64,000 nucleotides of DNA from Azoarcus sp. CIB (GTDB lineage Bacteria > Pseudomonadota > Gammaproteobacteria > Burkholderiales > Rhodocyclaceae). The stretch is taken from NCBI RefSeq assembly GCF_001190925.1, contig NZ_CP011072.1, positions 930,001 through 994,000 on the forward strand, read 5' to 3'. Below are positions 40,248-50,057 of the stretch, piece after piece (within the stretch, counting starts at the first letter, position 1; every line of letters begins with the position of its first letter). The position numbers were made by a program, and so were the translations under genes. A model generated the notes under the pieces. The model was not told the DNA's origin, made no database searches, and saw only the letters and a list, made by a program, of their open reading frames with translations.

Positions 40248-40310
40248 GGACCGGGCATACGTGCCCTGCGCCGCACCCGGCGAGATTTCCGATTTTCTGA
40301 TGGTGACGAT

Positions 40311-41684
40311 TTGAGCGGCCAGTCCAATCCCAACTCCAACCCCAATTCGAATCCCGCGGCATCCGACATCGCGGCGTCGACGGAGCAGTTCGTGGCCTGG
40401 GTGCGCGGGGCCGCGCCCTACATTCATGCCTTTCGCGGGCGCACCTTCGTTCTCGCCTTCGGCGGGGAAGTCGCCGCCGGCGCGCGCGCCCAGAGCCTCG
40501 CCTACGACTGCAACCTGCTGGCCGCGCTGGGCATCCGCCTCGTTCTCGTGCATGGTGCGCGGCCGCAGATTGAAGCCGAGCTCGCGCGCCGCGGACTGGA
40601 GCAGCGCTACCACAACGGGTTGCGCGTCACCGACGCCGATGCGCTCGAATGCGTGAAGGCCGCGATGGCGGTGACGCGCATCGAAGTCGAGGCGCTGCTG
40701 TCGCAGGGGCTCCCGAACACGCCGATGGCAGGCAGCTACATGCGCGTGACCGGAGGCAACTTCATCACGGCCCGTCCGGTCGGTGTCGTCGACGGCGTCG
40801 ACTACCAATACACGGGCGCCGTGCGCAAGATCATCGCCGAGGAGATCAACGCCGACCTCGACCAGCAGAACGTCGTGCTGATCTCGCCGATGGGCGTGTC
40901 GCCGGCGGGCGAGATATTCAACCTCAGCATGGAAGAGGTCGCCGAGGCGGTCGCCGTCGCGGTGAAGGCGGAGAAGCTGATCTACCTGTGCGACGCCCCG
41001 GGCCTGCTGGATGCGGACCAGCGCCTGATCGATTCGGTGACGGCCGACGAGGCCGAGCGCATGTTCAACGCCGGGGAAGGGCTCACCGAGGATCTCGATC
41101 TCTACCTGCCGTGCGCGATCCGCGCGGTGCGCCGCGGCGTGGCGCGCGTGCACCTCATCGACCACGACAAGGACGGCGGCCTGCTGCTGGAGTTCTTCAC
41201 GCACGCCGGGGTGGGCACCGTCGTGTCGCGCGATCCGCTGTTCCGCCTGCGCGACGCGAGTTTCGAGGATGTCGCCGCGCTGGTCGCGCTGATCTCGCCG
41301 ATGGAGGCGGACGGCACGTTGGTGCGGCGCGGGCGCGAACTGCTCGAGCAGGAGATCGACCGCTTCTCGGTCGTCGAGCACGACGGCGTGCTGGTCGGTT
41401 GCGCGGCGCTGTACCCGTTTTCCGACGAGCGTGCCGCGGAACTCGCCTGCCTTGCCGTCACGCCCGAGTACCGCCGCGCGGGTCTTGGCGACCAGCTGTT
41501 GCGCCGCATCGAGGAGCGCGCGCGCAAGCAGCGCCTCGAGCGCTTGTTCGTGCTCACGACGCGCACCGCGCACTGGTTCCGCGAGCGCGGTTTCAGCGAG
41601 ATCGGCCCCGAGGCGCTGCCGCAGAAGAAGCGCGATCTGTACAACTACCAGCGCCGCTCGAAAGTGTTCGTGAAGAAGCTATGA
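40311..41684 (+). CDS. argA: Amino-acid N-acetyltransferase (N-acetylglutamate synthase)
   Basis: 457 residues from TTG 40311, the only start that fits the frame and the ggtga ribosome site. A short Asn/Pro/Ser repeat (SNPNSNPNSNP) precedes the amino-acid-kinase-like domain (FVLAFGGEVAAGA, LVLVHGARPQIE, LLDADQRLID). The C-terminal GNAT acetyltransferase domain has AALYPFSDERAAELACLAV and RRAGLGDQLLRRIEERARK. It makes N-acetylglutamate, the first step of arginine synthesis, and the kinase-like domain normally binds arginine for feedback inhibition. Cytoplasmic. Confidence 0.95.
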   Translation: MSGQSNPNSNPNSNPAASDIAASTEQFVAWVRGAAPYIHAFRGRTFVLAFGGEVAAGARAQSLAYDCNLLAALGIRLVLVHGARPQIEAELARRGLEQRYHNGLRVTDADALECVKAAMAVTRIEVEALLSQGLPNTPMAGSYMRVTGGNFITARPVGVVDGVDYQYTGAVRKIIAEEINADLDQQNVVLISPMGVSPAGEIFNLSMEEVAEAVAVAVKAEKLIYLCDAPGLLDADQRLIDSVTADEAERMFNAGEGLTEDLDLYLPCAIRAVRRGVARVHLIDHDKDGGLLLEFFTHAGVGTVVSRDPLFRLRDASFEDVAALVALISPMEADGTLVRRGRELLEQEIDRFSVVEHDGVLVGCAALYPFSDERAAELACLAVTPEYRRAGLGDQLLRRIEERARKQRLERLFVLTTRTAHWFRERGFSEIGPEALPQKKRDLYNYQRRSKVFVKKL

Positions 41685-41742
41685 CGGACGCGCGCGCATT
41701 GTCCGGCCGATGGTGTGCGTGCGGCATGCGTGCGGAGGCCTC

Positions 41743-43473
41743 GTGAGCGGCAAGGACGCCCCTTCGCGTTCTGCGCCGGCCCTTGCCGGCGTGGCGGGAG
41801 CGCTCCTTGCGGGCCTTGGCGCGCTGGCAGGTGCGCACTTCGGCGTCGCCGGCGAGTGGGGTCTGCTGGCCCTTGTGCTCCTCGCGGCAGGGGGGCTGGG
41901 TGCCACGGCCGTGCTTATCTACGACAACGCGGCGGTGCGTCGGCAGACAGGCGACGACGCGGCGATCGCGTCGCGCCTCGACGCGCTGGACGCAGTGGTC
42001 CATCTTTCCTCCGGTGCCAGGGGGGGCGAGCCGGCGGCCGATCATGCGAAGCGGCTGGATGCGGTCACCGTCGGCGTGTCCCGTCTGCGCGAAATCGCCG
42101 AAGGCGTGCATGGCGTCGAAGCCCTGTTCGACATGCGCGGACGCCTGACCTGGATCAGCCCGTCGATCGAACGGCTGACGGGCTGGAGCCCCGCAGCCTG
42201 CCTCGAAGCGCCCGATGCGCTCGCCCTGCTGGTGCACGAGTCCGACCGTCGCTATTGCCAGCGTATGGCGCAGCGCGTCGCCGAGGGAAGTCCCGGCGAG
42301 GATTTCGAGATGCGCCTGTTGCGCGAGGATGGCCACATCTGCTGGGTCGCCTGCCACTGGCGGCCGCTCGGCCGAGAGGGAGGGCAGCCGGCCGGCCTCC
42401 GCATGTCGGCCGAGGACATCCAGGCGCGCAAGGAAGCCGAATACAAGCTCCTCGAAACCGTCACCGAGCTGCGGCGTGCCCAGGCGCTGCGCGAGCGGTA
42501 CCTGGCGCGCTCGAACGACGAGCGCCAGCGCCTGTCCGCGCTGCTCAACGTCATCCGCCTGGGCATCCTGTTCATGGACCGCGATCACCGCGTGCTCTAT
42601 TACAACCGTGCGATGCTCGACATCTGGGGCTTTCCGCCCGACGAGAATCTCATCGGCATGCGCGACGTCGTGCTGCAGAGCCGCGTTGCCGAGCTGATCG
42701 AACAGCCCGAGGCCTACTTCGAGCACATCGACGCGGTGCTGCGCACCTACGTGGTCAGCGAGCCCCACGAAGTGAATTTCAAGGATGGTCGCATCGTCAC
42801 GGATATCGCCGCGCTGGTCGAGGCCGTGCAGGGGCGCCGCGGCATCGGGCGCGTGTGGATCTACGAGGACGTCACCGAGCAGCGCCGCACCGCGCAGCGT
42901 CTGGTCGAACTGGCGGAGCACGATCCGCTGACCGGCCTCTACAACCGCCGGCGCTTCCACGAGGAGCTCGACCGGCAGCTCGCCGAAGCCTCGCGCCGTG
43001 GCGGCCAGGTCGGGCTCGTGGCGATCGACCTCGACGGCTTCAAGCCGATCAACGACGAGTTCGGCCACCAGGCCGGCGACGAGGTGCTGGTCGCCCTGGC
43101 GGAGAGGGTCGGCGACGTCATCCGCCGCAACGAGATGTTCTGCCGCCTGGGCGGCGACGAGTTCGGCGTGGTGGTGCCCGATGCGGGCGAGAAGAAGCTG
43201 TGCGAGCTGGCGCGCCGCATCATCGAAGTGATCGAGGGGCTGTGTTTCGAATTCGGCGGGCGCTCCGTGGGCATCACCGCGAGCCTCGGCATCGCGATCT
43301 ACCCGCGCCATGCCGCCTCCGCGGAACAGCTGATCGCGGTGGCCGATCAGGCCTTGTATCGCTCGAAGAGCGGCGGCCGCGATCAATGGACCATGGCAGA
43401 GAGCTGTGCGGGGGAATCCGCTAGAATGACGCCCACCGAATCCGATGAACCCGATTGCAGAAGAGAGGACTGA
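41743..43473 (+). CDS. Membrane-bound PAS-PAS-GGDEF diguanylate cyclase
   Basis: 576 residues from GTG 41743, chosen for its near-perfect ribosome site (cggaggcct); an ATG at 41710 would add 11 residues. Two N-terminal membrane helices (about 11-31 and 38-60) lead to PAS 1 (DMRGRLTWISPSIERLTGW), PAS 2 (VIRLGILFMDRDHRVLYYNRA, in part) and a GGDEF domain with LTGLYNRRRF and CRLGGDEFG. The inhibitory-site position reads RRNE, not RxxD, so product inhibition is probably lost. It overlaps the yggX promoter at its 3' end. Confidence 0.9.
   Translation: MSGKDAPSRSAPALAGVAGALLAGLGALAGAHFGVAGEWGLLALVLLAAGGLGATAVLIYDNAAVRRQTGDDAAIASRLDALDAVVHLSSGARGGEPAADHAKRLDAVTVGVSRLREIAEGVHGVEALFDMRGRLTWISPSIERLTGWSPAACLEAPDALALLVHESDRRYCQRMAQRVAEGSPGEDFEMRLLREDGHICWVACHWRPLGREGGQPAGLRMSAEDIQARKEAEYKLLETVTELRRAQALRERYLARSNDERQRLSALLNVIRLGILFMDRDHRVLYYNRAMLDIWGFPPDENLIGMRDVVLQSRVAELIEQPEAYFEHIDAVLRTYVVSEPHEVNFKDGRIVTDIAALVEAVQGRRGIGRVWIYEDVTEQRRTAQRLVELAEHDPLTGLYNRRRFHEELDRQLAEASRRGGQVGLVAIDLDGFKPINDEFGHQAGDEVLVALAERVGDVIRRNEMFCRLGGDEFGVVVPDAGEKKLCELARRIIEVIEGLCFEFGGRSVGITASLGIAIYPRHAASAEQLIAVADQALYRSKSGGRDQWTMAESCAGESARMTPTESDEPDCRRED
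43422..43427 (+). promoter_or_regulatory. -10 element of the yggX promoter, inside the cyclase gene
   Basis: TAGAAT in the context ccgctagaatgac lies 50 bases before the yggX ATG, inside the last codons of the diguanylate cyclase. It matches the argA -10 context base for base over ten positions. Confidence 0.5.
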
Positions 43474-43476
43474 ACG

Positions 43477-43749
43477 ATGGCCCGTATGGTCAATTGCATC
43501 AAGCTTGGTCGCGAGGCGGAAGGGCTGGACCTGCCCCCGGTTCCCGGCGCGCTCGGAAAGCGCATCTTCGACAGCGTCTCGAAGGAAGCCTGGCAGCAGT
43601 GGGTCAAGTACCAGACCATGCTGATCAACGAGAACCGCCTGAACCTGATGGATGCGCGCGCGCGCAAGTATCTGTCGGAGCAGATGGAGAAGCATTTCTT
43701 CGAAGGCGGCGCCGACCAGGTCGGCGGCTACGTTCCGCCCGCGCAGTGA
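43477..43749 (+). CDS. yggX: Probable Fe(2+)-trafficking / oxidative-damage protection protein
   Basis: 90 residues, full length. Diagnostic segments are [34 protein letters not shown] and [10 protein letters not shown], with the single conserved cysteine in VNCIKL. YggX proteins protect iron-sulfur clusters and limit iron-driven oxidative damage. Strong ribosome site agagagga. It has its own -10 and a terminator, so it is probably expressed separately from the cyclase before it. Confidence 0.96.
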   Translation: MARMVNCIKLGREAEGLDLPPVPGALGKRIFDSVSKEAWQQWVKYQTMLINENRLNLMDARARKYLSEQMEKHFFEGGADQVGGYVPPAQ

Positions 43750-43782
43750 GCCTGCGTCGCGGATCGCGGCGCGACTGAATGA

Positions 43783-43810
43783 AAAAGGGATGGCCGCGGC
43801 CATCCCTTTT
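43783..43810. terminator. Bidirectional intrinsic terminator
   Basis: AAAAGGGATGGCC and GGCCATCCCTTTT pair around GC. It ends in TTTT on the plus strand and TTTTT on the minus strand. It stands between convergent yggX and phoU and should serve both. Confidence 0.93.
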
Positions 43811-43852
43811 CGCGTAAACCGCCGCCGCAGCGTGCGCGCAGCGAGATTCCCG

Positions 43853-44560
43853 TCAGTTGGGGCCGGAAGCGCGTTCCAGCGCCTCGACACCTTCATGGCG
43901 TACGTCGCGGCCCTTGACCATGTACACGACGTATTCGGAGAGGTTCTTCGTGTGGTCGCCGATGCGCTCGATCGACTTGGCGATGAACAGCACGTCCAGC
44001 GAACGCGTGATCACGCGCGGATCTTCCATCATGTAGGTGATCAGCTGGCGCATGATGCCCTTGAAGATCGCATCGACCTCCTTGTCGCGCCGCACGATTT
44101 CCGGCGAAGCCGTCGGGTCCATGCGGGCGAAGGCGTCGAGCGCGCCCTGCAGCATCTCGACGACCATCGTCGACACGTGGCGAAGCTCCACCTTGGGGAC
44201 GAAGGCGGCGTCCGAGTCGATGATCTGGCGGCCGGCCTTGGCGATCTTTTTGGCCTCGTCGCCGATGCGCTCGATGTCGGTGATCATCTGGATCATCGTC
44301 ATGACCATGCGCAGGTCTCCGGCGGCCGGGGCATGGCGCGCGATGACGTGGATGCAGGCATCGTCGAGCGCGACTTCCTCGTCGTTGACCTTGCGATCAT
44401 CTGCGATGACCTGTTCCAGCAGTTCGTGATTGCCCGTCCCGAGCCCTTCGATCGCACGCGTCAGCTGCTGGGCCACGAGGCCGCCCATTTCCAGCAGGCG
44501 CTTGCGGATGGCTTCCAGCTCCTTGTCGAACTGGGTGTAGGTGTGCTTGCTCATTGTCAT
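43853..44560 (-). CDS. phoU: Phosphate transport system regulator PhoU
   Basis: 235 residues with two PhoU helical-bundle repeats, carrying ERIGDEAKKIAKAGR in the first half and SIERIGDHTKNLSEYVVYMV in the second (the ExxxD metal motifs). PhoU couples the PstSCAB phosphate transporter to PhoR and prevents the Pho response when phosphate is plentiful. No pst or phoBR genes are in the window. A double start (ATGACAATG) follows ggaac; the first ATG is used. Upstream on the minus strand is TATATT, a possible -10. Confidence 0.96.
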   Translation of the reverse strand: MTMSKHTYTQFDKELEAIRKRLLEMGGLVAQQLTRAIEGLGTGNHELLEQVIADDRKVNDEEVALDDACIHVIARHAPAAGDLRMVMTMIQMITDIERIGDEAKKIAKAGRQIIDSDAAFVPKVELRHVSTMVVEMLQGALDAFARMDPTASPEIVRRDKEVDAIFKGIMRQLITYMMEDPRVITRSLDVLFIAKSIERIGDHTKNLSEYVVYMVKGRDVRHEGVEALERASGPN

Positions 44561-44629
44561 GTTCCGGTCCCGAGAGTCCGCGAGGGTAGCAGTCGAATGT
44601 GACGAATATATTGCACGGATGCTTGCGAT

Positions 44630-45298
44630 TCAGGAAGTCGCTGCGACGCGCCGCTCGACGCCCGTCGACGTGGCCATCAGCAGCAGGTCGGCGCCGCGCA
44701 GCGCAAACAGCCCGTTGGTCACGACGCCGGTGATCTGGTTGATCTCCGTTTCCAGGGCTTGCGGCTCCGGAATGCGCAGCCCGTGCACGTCCAGGATCAG
44801 GTTGCCGTTGTCGGTCACGAAACCCTCGCGCAGTACCGGACGTCCGCCGATCCGGGCGAGGCGGCGCTCGACGTAGGCGCGCGCCATCGGGATCACCTCC
44901 ACGGGCAGCGGGAAGGCCCCCAGGCAGCTTACGAGCTTCGACTGGTCGCAGATGCACACGAAACGCTCGGCAACCGCGGCGACGATCTTCTCGCGCGTCA
45001 GCGCGCCGCCGCCGCCCTTGATCATCGCGAAGCCGCCGTCGATCTCGTCCGCCCCGTCCACATAGAGCTGCAGTTTGGTCACGTCGTTGAGGCCGATCAG
45101 CGGAATGCCGTAGCCCTCGAGCCGGCGTGCGCTGGCTTCCGAACTCGATACGGCACCGGCGATGCGGCCGCGCATCTCGGCCAGGCCGTCGATGAAATGG
45201 TTGACCGTCGAGCCCGTGCCGACGCCGACGATCATGCCGTCCTCGACGTAGTCCAGCGCCGCGCGCGCCGCGGCCTTCTTCAGTTCGTCCTGATTCAT
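44630..45298 (-). CDS. rpiA: Ribose-5-phosphate isomerase A
   Basis: 222 residues from ATG 45298, behind cagga. Motifs: [35 protein letters not shown] (split here), ALTREKIVA and the catalytic region [13 protein letters not shown]. It interconverts ribose-5-phosphate and ribulose-5-phosphate, supplying the substrate of phosphoribulokinase encoded 9 kb away. It lies 22 bases downstream of moeA on the same strand. Confidence 0.97.
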   Translation of the reverse strand: MNQDELKKAAARAALDYVEDGMIVGVGTGSTVNHFIDGLAEMRGRIAGAVSSSEASARRLEGYGIPLIGLNDVTKLQLYVDGADEIDGGFAMIKGGGGALTREKIVAAVAERFVCICDQSKLVSCLGAFPLPVEVIPMARAYVERRLARIGGRPVLREGFVTDNGNLILDVHGLRIPEPQALETEINQITGVVTNGLFALRGADLLLMATSTGVERRVAATS

Positions 45299-45320
45299 TA
45301 GGTATTCCTGTGGGTGGGTC

Positions 45321-46574
45321 TTACACGAGGCCGTCGAAGATCTGCACCTGCACCGTCTCGCCGGCGAGGACGTCGCCGCGCTCTTCCGGCAGCACGATGA
45401 AGCAGTTGGCTTCCGACATCGAACGCAGCACGCCCGAACCTTGGGCGCCGGCAAGCCGTACCGTCTGGCGGCCGTCGACGAGGGCCAGGCGGCCGCGCAT
45501 GAATTCGCGTCGTCCGGGCTGCTTGCGAATGGTTTCTGCGCACACCACGTCGAACAACGCCGGCTCAGGCAGCGGCGAGACCCCGGACAGGGCTTGCAGG
45601 GCGTCCTGGACGAACTGGTAGAAGGTCACCAGTACCGCGACCGGATTGCCGGGCAGGCCAAACAGCCACGCATCACCGACGCGTCCGAAGGCCATCGGCC
45701 GTCCGGGCTTGATGTCGATCTTCCAGAACGCGACCTCGCCGAGGCGATTCACGAGCTCGCGGATGAAGTCCGCTTCCCCCACCGACACGCCGCCGCTGGT
45801 CAGGATCACGTCGGCGTTGGCTGAAGCGTCGCGGAAGGCCGTTTCCAGCGCCTGCGGGTCGTCGCGCACGACGCCCATGTCGATGAGATCGCAGCCCAGG
45901 CGCGAGAGCGCACCGAAGAGGGTGTAGCGGTTGCTGTCGTAGACCTCGCCGGGCGCGAGCGGCTTGCCGATCGACGCGAGCTCGTCGCCGGTGGAGAAGA
46001 AAGCCACGCGCAGCCGGCGGCGCACGACGACCTCGGCGATGCCGAGCGAGGCGACGAGGCCCAGCTCGGCCGGTCCGCAGCGCTTGCCCGCGGGGAGGGC
46101 GATGCCGCCCAATGCCAGGTCCTCGCCGGCGCGGCGCAGGTTGTGTCCGGCGCGCTGTCCCGCCGGCACATGCACCTTGCCGTCGGCGGCGCGCGCCACC
46201 TCCTGCACGACGATCGTGTCGGCACCCTCCGGAATCGGCGCCCCGGTCATGATCCGGACGGCCTGCCCGGCGCCGACGATGCCGGAGAAGGGCTTGCCGG
46301 CGAACGCCGTGCCGACGACCGTCAGGGCGCTCTCGCCCTGCGGCGCGAGGTCGGCGTGGCGCACCGCGTAGCCGTCCATCGCCGAGTTGTCGTGGGCCGG
46401 CACGTTACACGGCGCGATGACGTCCTCGGCGAGCACGCGCCCTAGGGCGCTGCGGACATTGACGCGTTCCCATCCGCCGACCGGCGTCAGCCGGTCGAGA
46501 ATGGCCCGCCTCGCCTCGGTGGCGGAGTAATTGGGCGAGCGGGCGGAGGTCGGGCTCCCGGGGTTCTGTGCCAT
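45321..46574 (-). CDS. moeA: Molybdopterin molybdenumtransferase MoeA
   Basis: 417 residues. Motifs: [58 protein letters not shown] and [11 protein letters not shown], all characteristic of MoeA, which inserts molybdate into adenylated molybdopterin. Ribosome site aggaac. No other moa/mob gene is adjacent, but a MoeB/ThiF-like gene lies at 60625. Confidence 0.96.
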   Translation of the reverse strand: MAQNPGSPTSARSPNYSATEARRAILDRLTPVGGWERVNVRSALGRVLAEDVIAPCNVPAHDNSAMDGYAVRHADLAPQGESALTVVGTAFAGKPFSGIVGAGQAVRIMTGAPIPEGADTIVVQEVARAADGKVHVPAGQRAGHNLRRAGEDLALGGIALPAGKRCGPAELGLVASLGIAEVVVRRRLRVAFFSTGDELASIGKPLAPGEVYDSNRYTLFGALSRLGCDLIDMGVVRDDPQALETAFRDASANADVILTSGGVSVGEADFIRELVNRLGEVAFWKIDIKPGRPMAFGRVGDAWLFGLPGNPVAVLVTFYQFVQDALQALSGVSPLPEPALFDVVCAETIRKQPGRREFMRGRLALVDGRQTVRLAGAQGSGVLRSMSEANCFIVLPEERGDVLAGETVQVQIFDGLV

Positions 46575-46690
46575 GGCTTTAGTTCCTGGATGCGGCGTTC
46601 GCTCGGTCTTGCGGAAGACGCATTATCGTCCGATCTTGCGCGCCGTGGGACCGGCGGTCGCAAGGGCGCACATGCTGCCGGTGCCGGAAA

Positions 46691-46719
46691 AAGAAAAGGG
46701 GTGGCCATGCCACCCCTTT
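46691..46719 (-). terminator. Intrinsic terminator of the cytochrome c4 gene
   Basis: AAAGGGGTGGC (46695-46705) and GCCACCCCTTT (46709-46719) form the stem. On the minus strand this is followed by CTTTTT, giving a good U-tract. It lies 34 bases past the cytochrome stop and before moeA. Confidence 0.9.
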
Positions 46720-46752
46720 CACCCCTTTCGAGATTGCTGCGGCGCCGGACGG

Positions 46753-47379
46753 TCAGCGCAGGCCGGCGGCGTAGTCGGCGACCGCCTTCATTTCCGGATC
46801 GGTCATCTTCAATGCGATGGTCTGCATCATCAGTGCCGGGTCGTTCTTGCGCACGCCATCGCGGAAGGCCTTCAGCTGCGCTTCGGTGTAGTCGGCATAC
46901 TGGCCCGCGATGCGCGGGAACTGGGCCGGCAGGCCGGCGCCGGCCGGGCCGTGGCAGCCAGCACAGGCGGGAACGCCCTTGGTCGGGAGGCCCGCACGCC
47001 AGATGTTCTGACCGAGCTTCGCGAGGTCGGGATTCTTGGCCGAGTCAGGCTGCAGCGTCTGCGACGAGAAGTGGATCGCGAGCGCCTTCATGTCCGCTTC
47101 CTCGAGTGCCGCCACCATGCCGCCCATGATCGGGTTTTCGCGCTCGGCGGGCTTTCCGTTCCAGCCCTTGAAGTTCTTCAGTTGCTTGAAGAGGTAGTCG
47201 GAATGCTGGCCGGCCAGTTTCGGGTTGACCGGAATCGGGCTGTTGCCGTCGGCGCCGTGGCACCCGACGCAGAGGGTTTCTGCAGTCTGTTTCGCCTTGG
47301 CGAGATCGGGTGCCTGGTCCTGGGCGTGAAGGCCGCCCGTAACCAGCAGCAGCGAGAGCAGCAGGGAACGCTTGATCAT
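46753..47379 (-). CDS. Dihaem cytochrome c4
   Basis: 208 residues from ATG 47379, behind gagga. Signal peptide MIKRSLLLSLLLVTGGLHA, then two homologous cytochrome c domains with haem sites CVGCHG (about residue 37) and CAGCHG (about residue 139). Each domain has a downstream methionine ligand candidate (NPIMGGM and ALMMQTIA). Cytochrome c4 proteins carry electrons in the periplasm to terminal oxidases, including cbb3 and denitrification enzymes. It is divergent from engB and ends in a strong terminator. Confidence 0.93.
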   Translation of the reverse strand: MIKRSLLLSLLLVTGGLHAQDQAPDLAKAKQTAETLCVGCHGADGNSPIPVNPKLAGQHSDYLFKQLKNFKGWNGKPAERENPIMGGMVAALEEADMKALAIHFSSQTLQPDSAKNPDLAKLGQNIWRAGLPTKGVPACAGCHGPAGAGLPAQFPRIAGQYADYTEAQLKAFRDGVRKNDPALMMQTIALKMTDPEMKAVADYAAGLR

Positions 47380-47500
47380 GGTGTCCTCAGAAAGCCGTGA
47401 GTGGATATCGCAAACGCGGTATTCTATAACAGCTGGCCGGATTTGCGCGATGCAATGTGGGCTGTCCGGCATAACCATCTGCGTTTTCCCCTCCCTCCCG

Positions 47501-48151
47501 ATGTCCCTCTTCCGCAACGCAAAATTCGAGATTTCCATTGCAAAATCGGGCGATCTGCCGGTTCCGGACGGGCCCGAGATCGCTTTTGCCGGCCGTTCGA
47601 ACGCCGGCAAGTCGAGTGCCATCAATACGATTGCCGACCATACGCGCCTCGCATATGTGTCGAAGACGCCCGGGCGCACGCAGCTGATCAACTTCTTCCG
47701 CCTCGATTGCGGGGCGGTGCTGGTCGACCTTCCCGGCTACGGCTACGCCAAGGTGCCCGAGGCGATCCGTCGGCAGTGGGTGGGCCTGCTGGAAAACTAC
47801 CTGCGTCAGCGCGAGAGCCTCGTCGGGCTCGTGCTGATCATGGATTCCCGCCATCCGCTGACGCCGCTGGATCGCCAGATGATCGACTGGTTCCTGCCGA
47901 GCGGGCGGCCGATTCACGTGCTGCTGACTAAGGCCGACAAGCTCACGCGCAACGAGGCGGCGGCCACGCTGGCCGCGGTGCGCCGCGAACTGGTCCCGCT
48001 GGGATCGCAGATCACGGCCCAGTTGTTCTCGAGCCTGAAGAAGGTCGGGGCGGAAGAGGTCGAGCACACCGTGGCGGGCTGGCTGAATCTGCCGACGGAA
48101 GAGTTGCCTGCGATTCCGGCCACGGCGCGTCTGGGTGGCGCCGGAAAATAA
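47501..48151 (+). CDS. engB: Ribosome-biogenesis GTP-binding protein EngB/YsxC
   Basis: 216 residues from ATG 47501; upstream frame extensions are artefacts, although the chosen start has only a pyrimidine-rich leader and no Shine-Dalgarno. GTPase motifs: G1 GRSNAGKSS, G2 region KTPGRTQLINFF, G3 DLPGYGYAKV, G4 LTKADKL. EngB is needed for assembly of the 50S ribosomal subunit. The TAA stop overlaps the U-tract of a minus-strand terminator that belongs to the candidate small RNA downstream. Confidence 0.95.
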   Translation: MSLFRNAKFEISIAKSGDLPVPDGPEIAFAGRSNAGKSSAINTIADHTRLAYVSKTPGRTQLINFFRLDCGAVLVDLPGYGYAKVPEAIRRQWVGLLENYLRQRESLVGLVLIMDSRHPLTPLDRQMIDWFLPSGRPIHVLLTKADKLTRNEAAATLAAVRRELVPLGSQITAQLFSSLKKVGAEEVEHTVAGWLNLPTEELPAIPATARLGGAGK

Positions 48152-48186
48152 AAGACCCCGGGCCAAAGGGGATAAAGCCCGGGGTC
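48145..48186 (-). terminator. Orphan minus-strand intrinsic terminator
   Basis: A ten-base GC-rich stem (48154-48163 with 48177-48186) is followed by TTTTATTTT only in the minus-strand direction. The plus-strand side continues CAAACGCC, without a U-tract, so it is not a good terminator for engB. Confidence 0.85.
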
Positions 48187-48297
48187 AAACGCCTTAATGG
48201 GATTAAGGCACCCGCTCAGGGAGGTGAAGCGGGGGACGGCTCGTCACCATCCGAAACTTCAGAGTAAATGCACTTTGAAGAAGTTCCCACCCGAATT
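48145..48297 (-). ncRNA. Candidate structured small RNA between engB and hemB
   Basis: Four successive hairpins are visible. The stems are 48280-48285/48255-48260; 48228-48233/48211-48216 with an 11-base loop; 48202-48209/48191-48198 with a 3-base loop; and 48177-48186/48154-48163. The last is followed on the minus strand by TTTTATTTT (48153-48145), an intrinsic terminator with no minus-strand gene to serve. Read from the minus strand, the second loop is TCACCTCCCTG, whose first eight bases equal the 3' tail of 16S rRNA (anti-Shine-Dalgarno); another loop contains TATCCCC. A -10-like TATAAG lies at 48309-48304 with a weak -35. Ends, strand and expression are predictions. Read from the plus strand the loops show GGGA, which could instead bind CsrA-type proteins. 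Confidence 0.6.
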
Positions 48298-48311
48298 CGT
48301 TACCTTATATT
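48284..48311 (+). promoter_or_regulatory. Possible hemB promoter
   Basis: TTCCCA (48284-48289) and TATATT (48306-48311) are spaced by 16 bases, about 36 bases before the hemB ATG. The AT-rich block also contains the minus-strand TATAAG proposed for the small RNA, so the two promoters may overlap. Confidence 0.45.
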
Positions 48312-48328
48312 TCATGTCGATTAACTGA

Positions 48329-49363
<1,035 letters not shown>

Positions 49364-49390
49364 GGCGGGGTGTGTCCGGCCCCGGTATCC

Positions 49391-50050
49391 CTACCGGGGC
49401 AGCAGGCGGCCGGCCGCGCGGCGCAGATCGAGAATCGAAGTGATCCTGACGTCCACATAGGCCGGCCTTTTCATTTCGCGGCCGACCAGCACCGTCTTCA
49501 TGCCCAGCCGGCGGGCGGTGCGCAGGTTCTCGGCTGAATCCTCGACCAGAATGCAGCACTGCGGCCGCAGCTGCAGATCGTGCAGCAGGTGGCGGAAGGC
49601 GCGCGCCTGCGGTTTCGGGTGGAAGCGCATCTGCTCGATGCCATAGACCGCGTCGAAATGACGGCGGATCCCCATCGCTTCGAGCACGGCGCCGGCATAG
49701 CGCTGCGGTCCGTTCGAGAACACGATCTTGCGCCCGGGCAGGCGGCGCAGCAGCGCACCGAGCGCGCGGTCGAAGACCATCATCGCGTGCAGCCGTTCGA
49801 AGCGGTGCGTCTCCGCCAGGAAGTGGTGCGGATCGACGCCGTGATGGCGCATGAGGCCGGTCAGCGTCGCGCCGTAGCGCCGCCAGTAGCGCACCCGCAG
49901 TGCGTTGGCGTCCTCGTCGCTCAGCGCGAGGTGCCGCACGAGGTAGGCCGTCATGCTCAGGTTGATGTGCGGGAAGATGTGCGCGCTGGCGTTGTGCAGC
50001 GTGTTATCCAGGTCGAAGAGCCACACCGGCCCCGCGCACGGTCTGCTCAC
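49391..50050 (-). CDS. Pyrimidine 5'-nucleotidase-like HAD phosphatase
   Basis: About 219 residues from GTG 50050, chosen because it directly follows the bioC frame and yields SRPCAGPVWLFDLDNTLHN; the frame is open 42 residues further but that part overlaps bioC. HAD motifs: DLDNTLH (nucleophile), IVFSNGPQRYAG, HPKPQARAF and LVEDSAENL. It resembles the SDT1/YjjG-type pyrimidine nucleotidases that act on UMP/CMP or on FMN- and pyridoxine-linked phosphates. Minus strand, 8 bases after bioC, so probably one transcript with bioB-bioC. Confidence 0.85.
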   Translation of the reverse strand: MSRPCAGPVWLFDLDNTLHNASAHIFPHINLSMTAYLVRHLALSDEDANALRVRYWRRYGATLTGLMRHHGVDPHHFLAETHRFERLHAMMVFDRALGALLRRLPGRKIVFSNGPQRYAGAVLEAMGIRRHFDAVYGIEQMRFHPKPQARAFRHLLHDLQLRPQCCILVEDSAENLRTARRLGMKTVLVGREMKRPAYVDVRITSILDLRRAAGRLLPR

Positions 50051-50057
50051 GTCTGTC

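Noticed and set aside
41682-41747. 21-codon ORF between argA and the diguanylate cyclase, overlapping both by a few bases
   Set aside because: Start and stop overlaps look like coupling, but the peptide is short, has no conserved features and may be chance; the cyclase has its own strong ribosome site.
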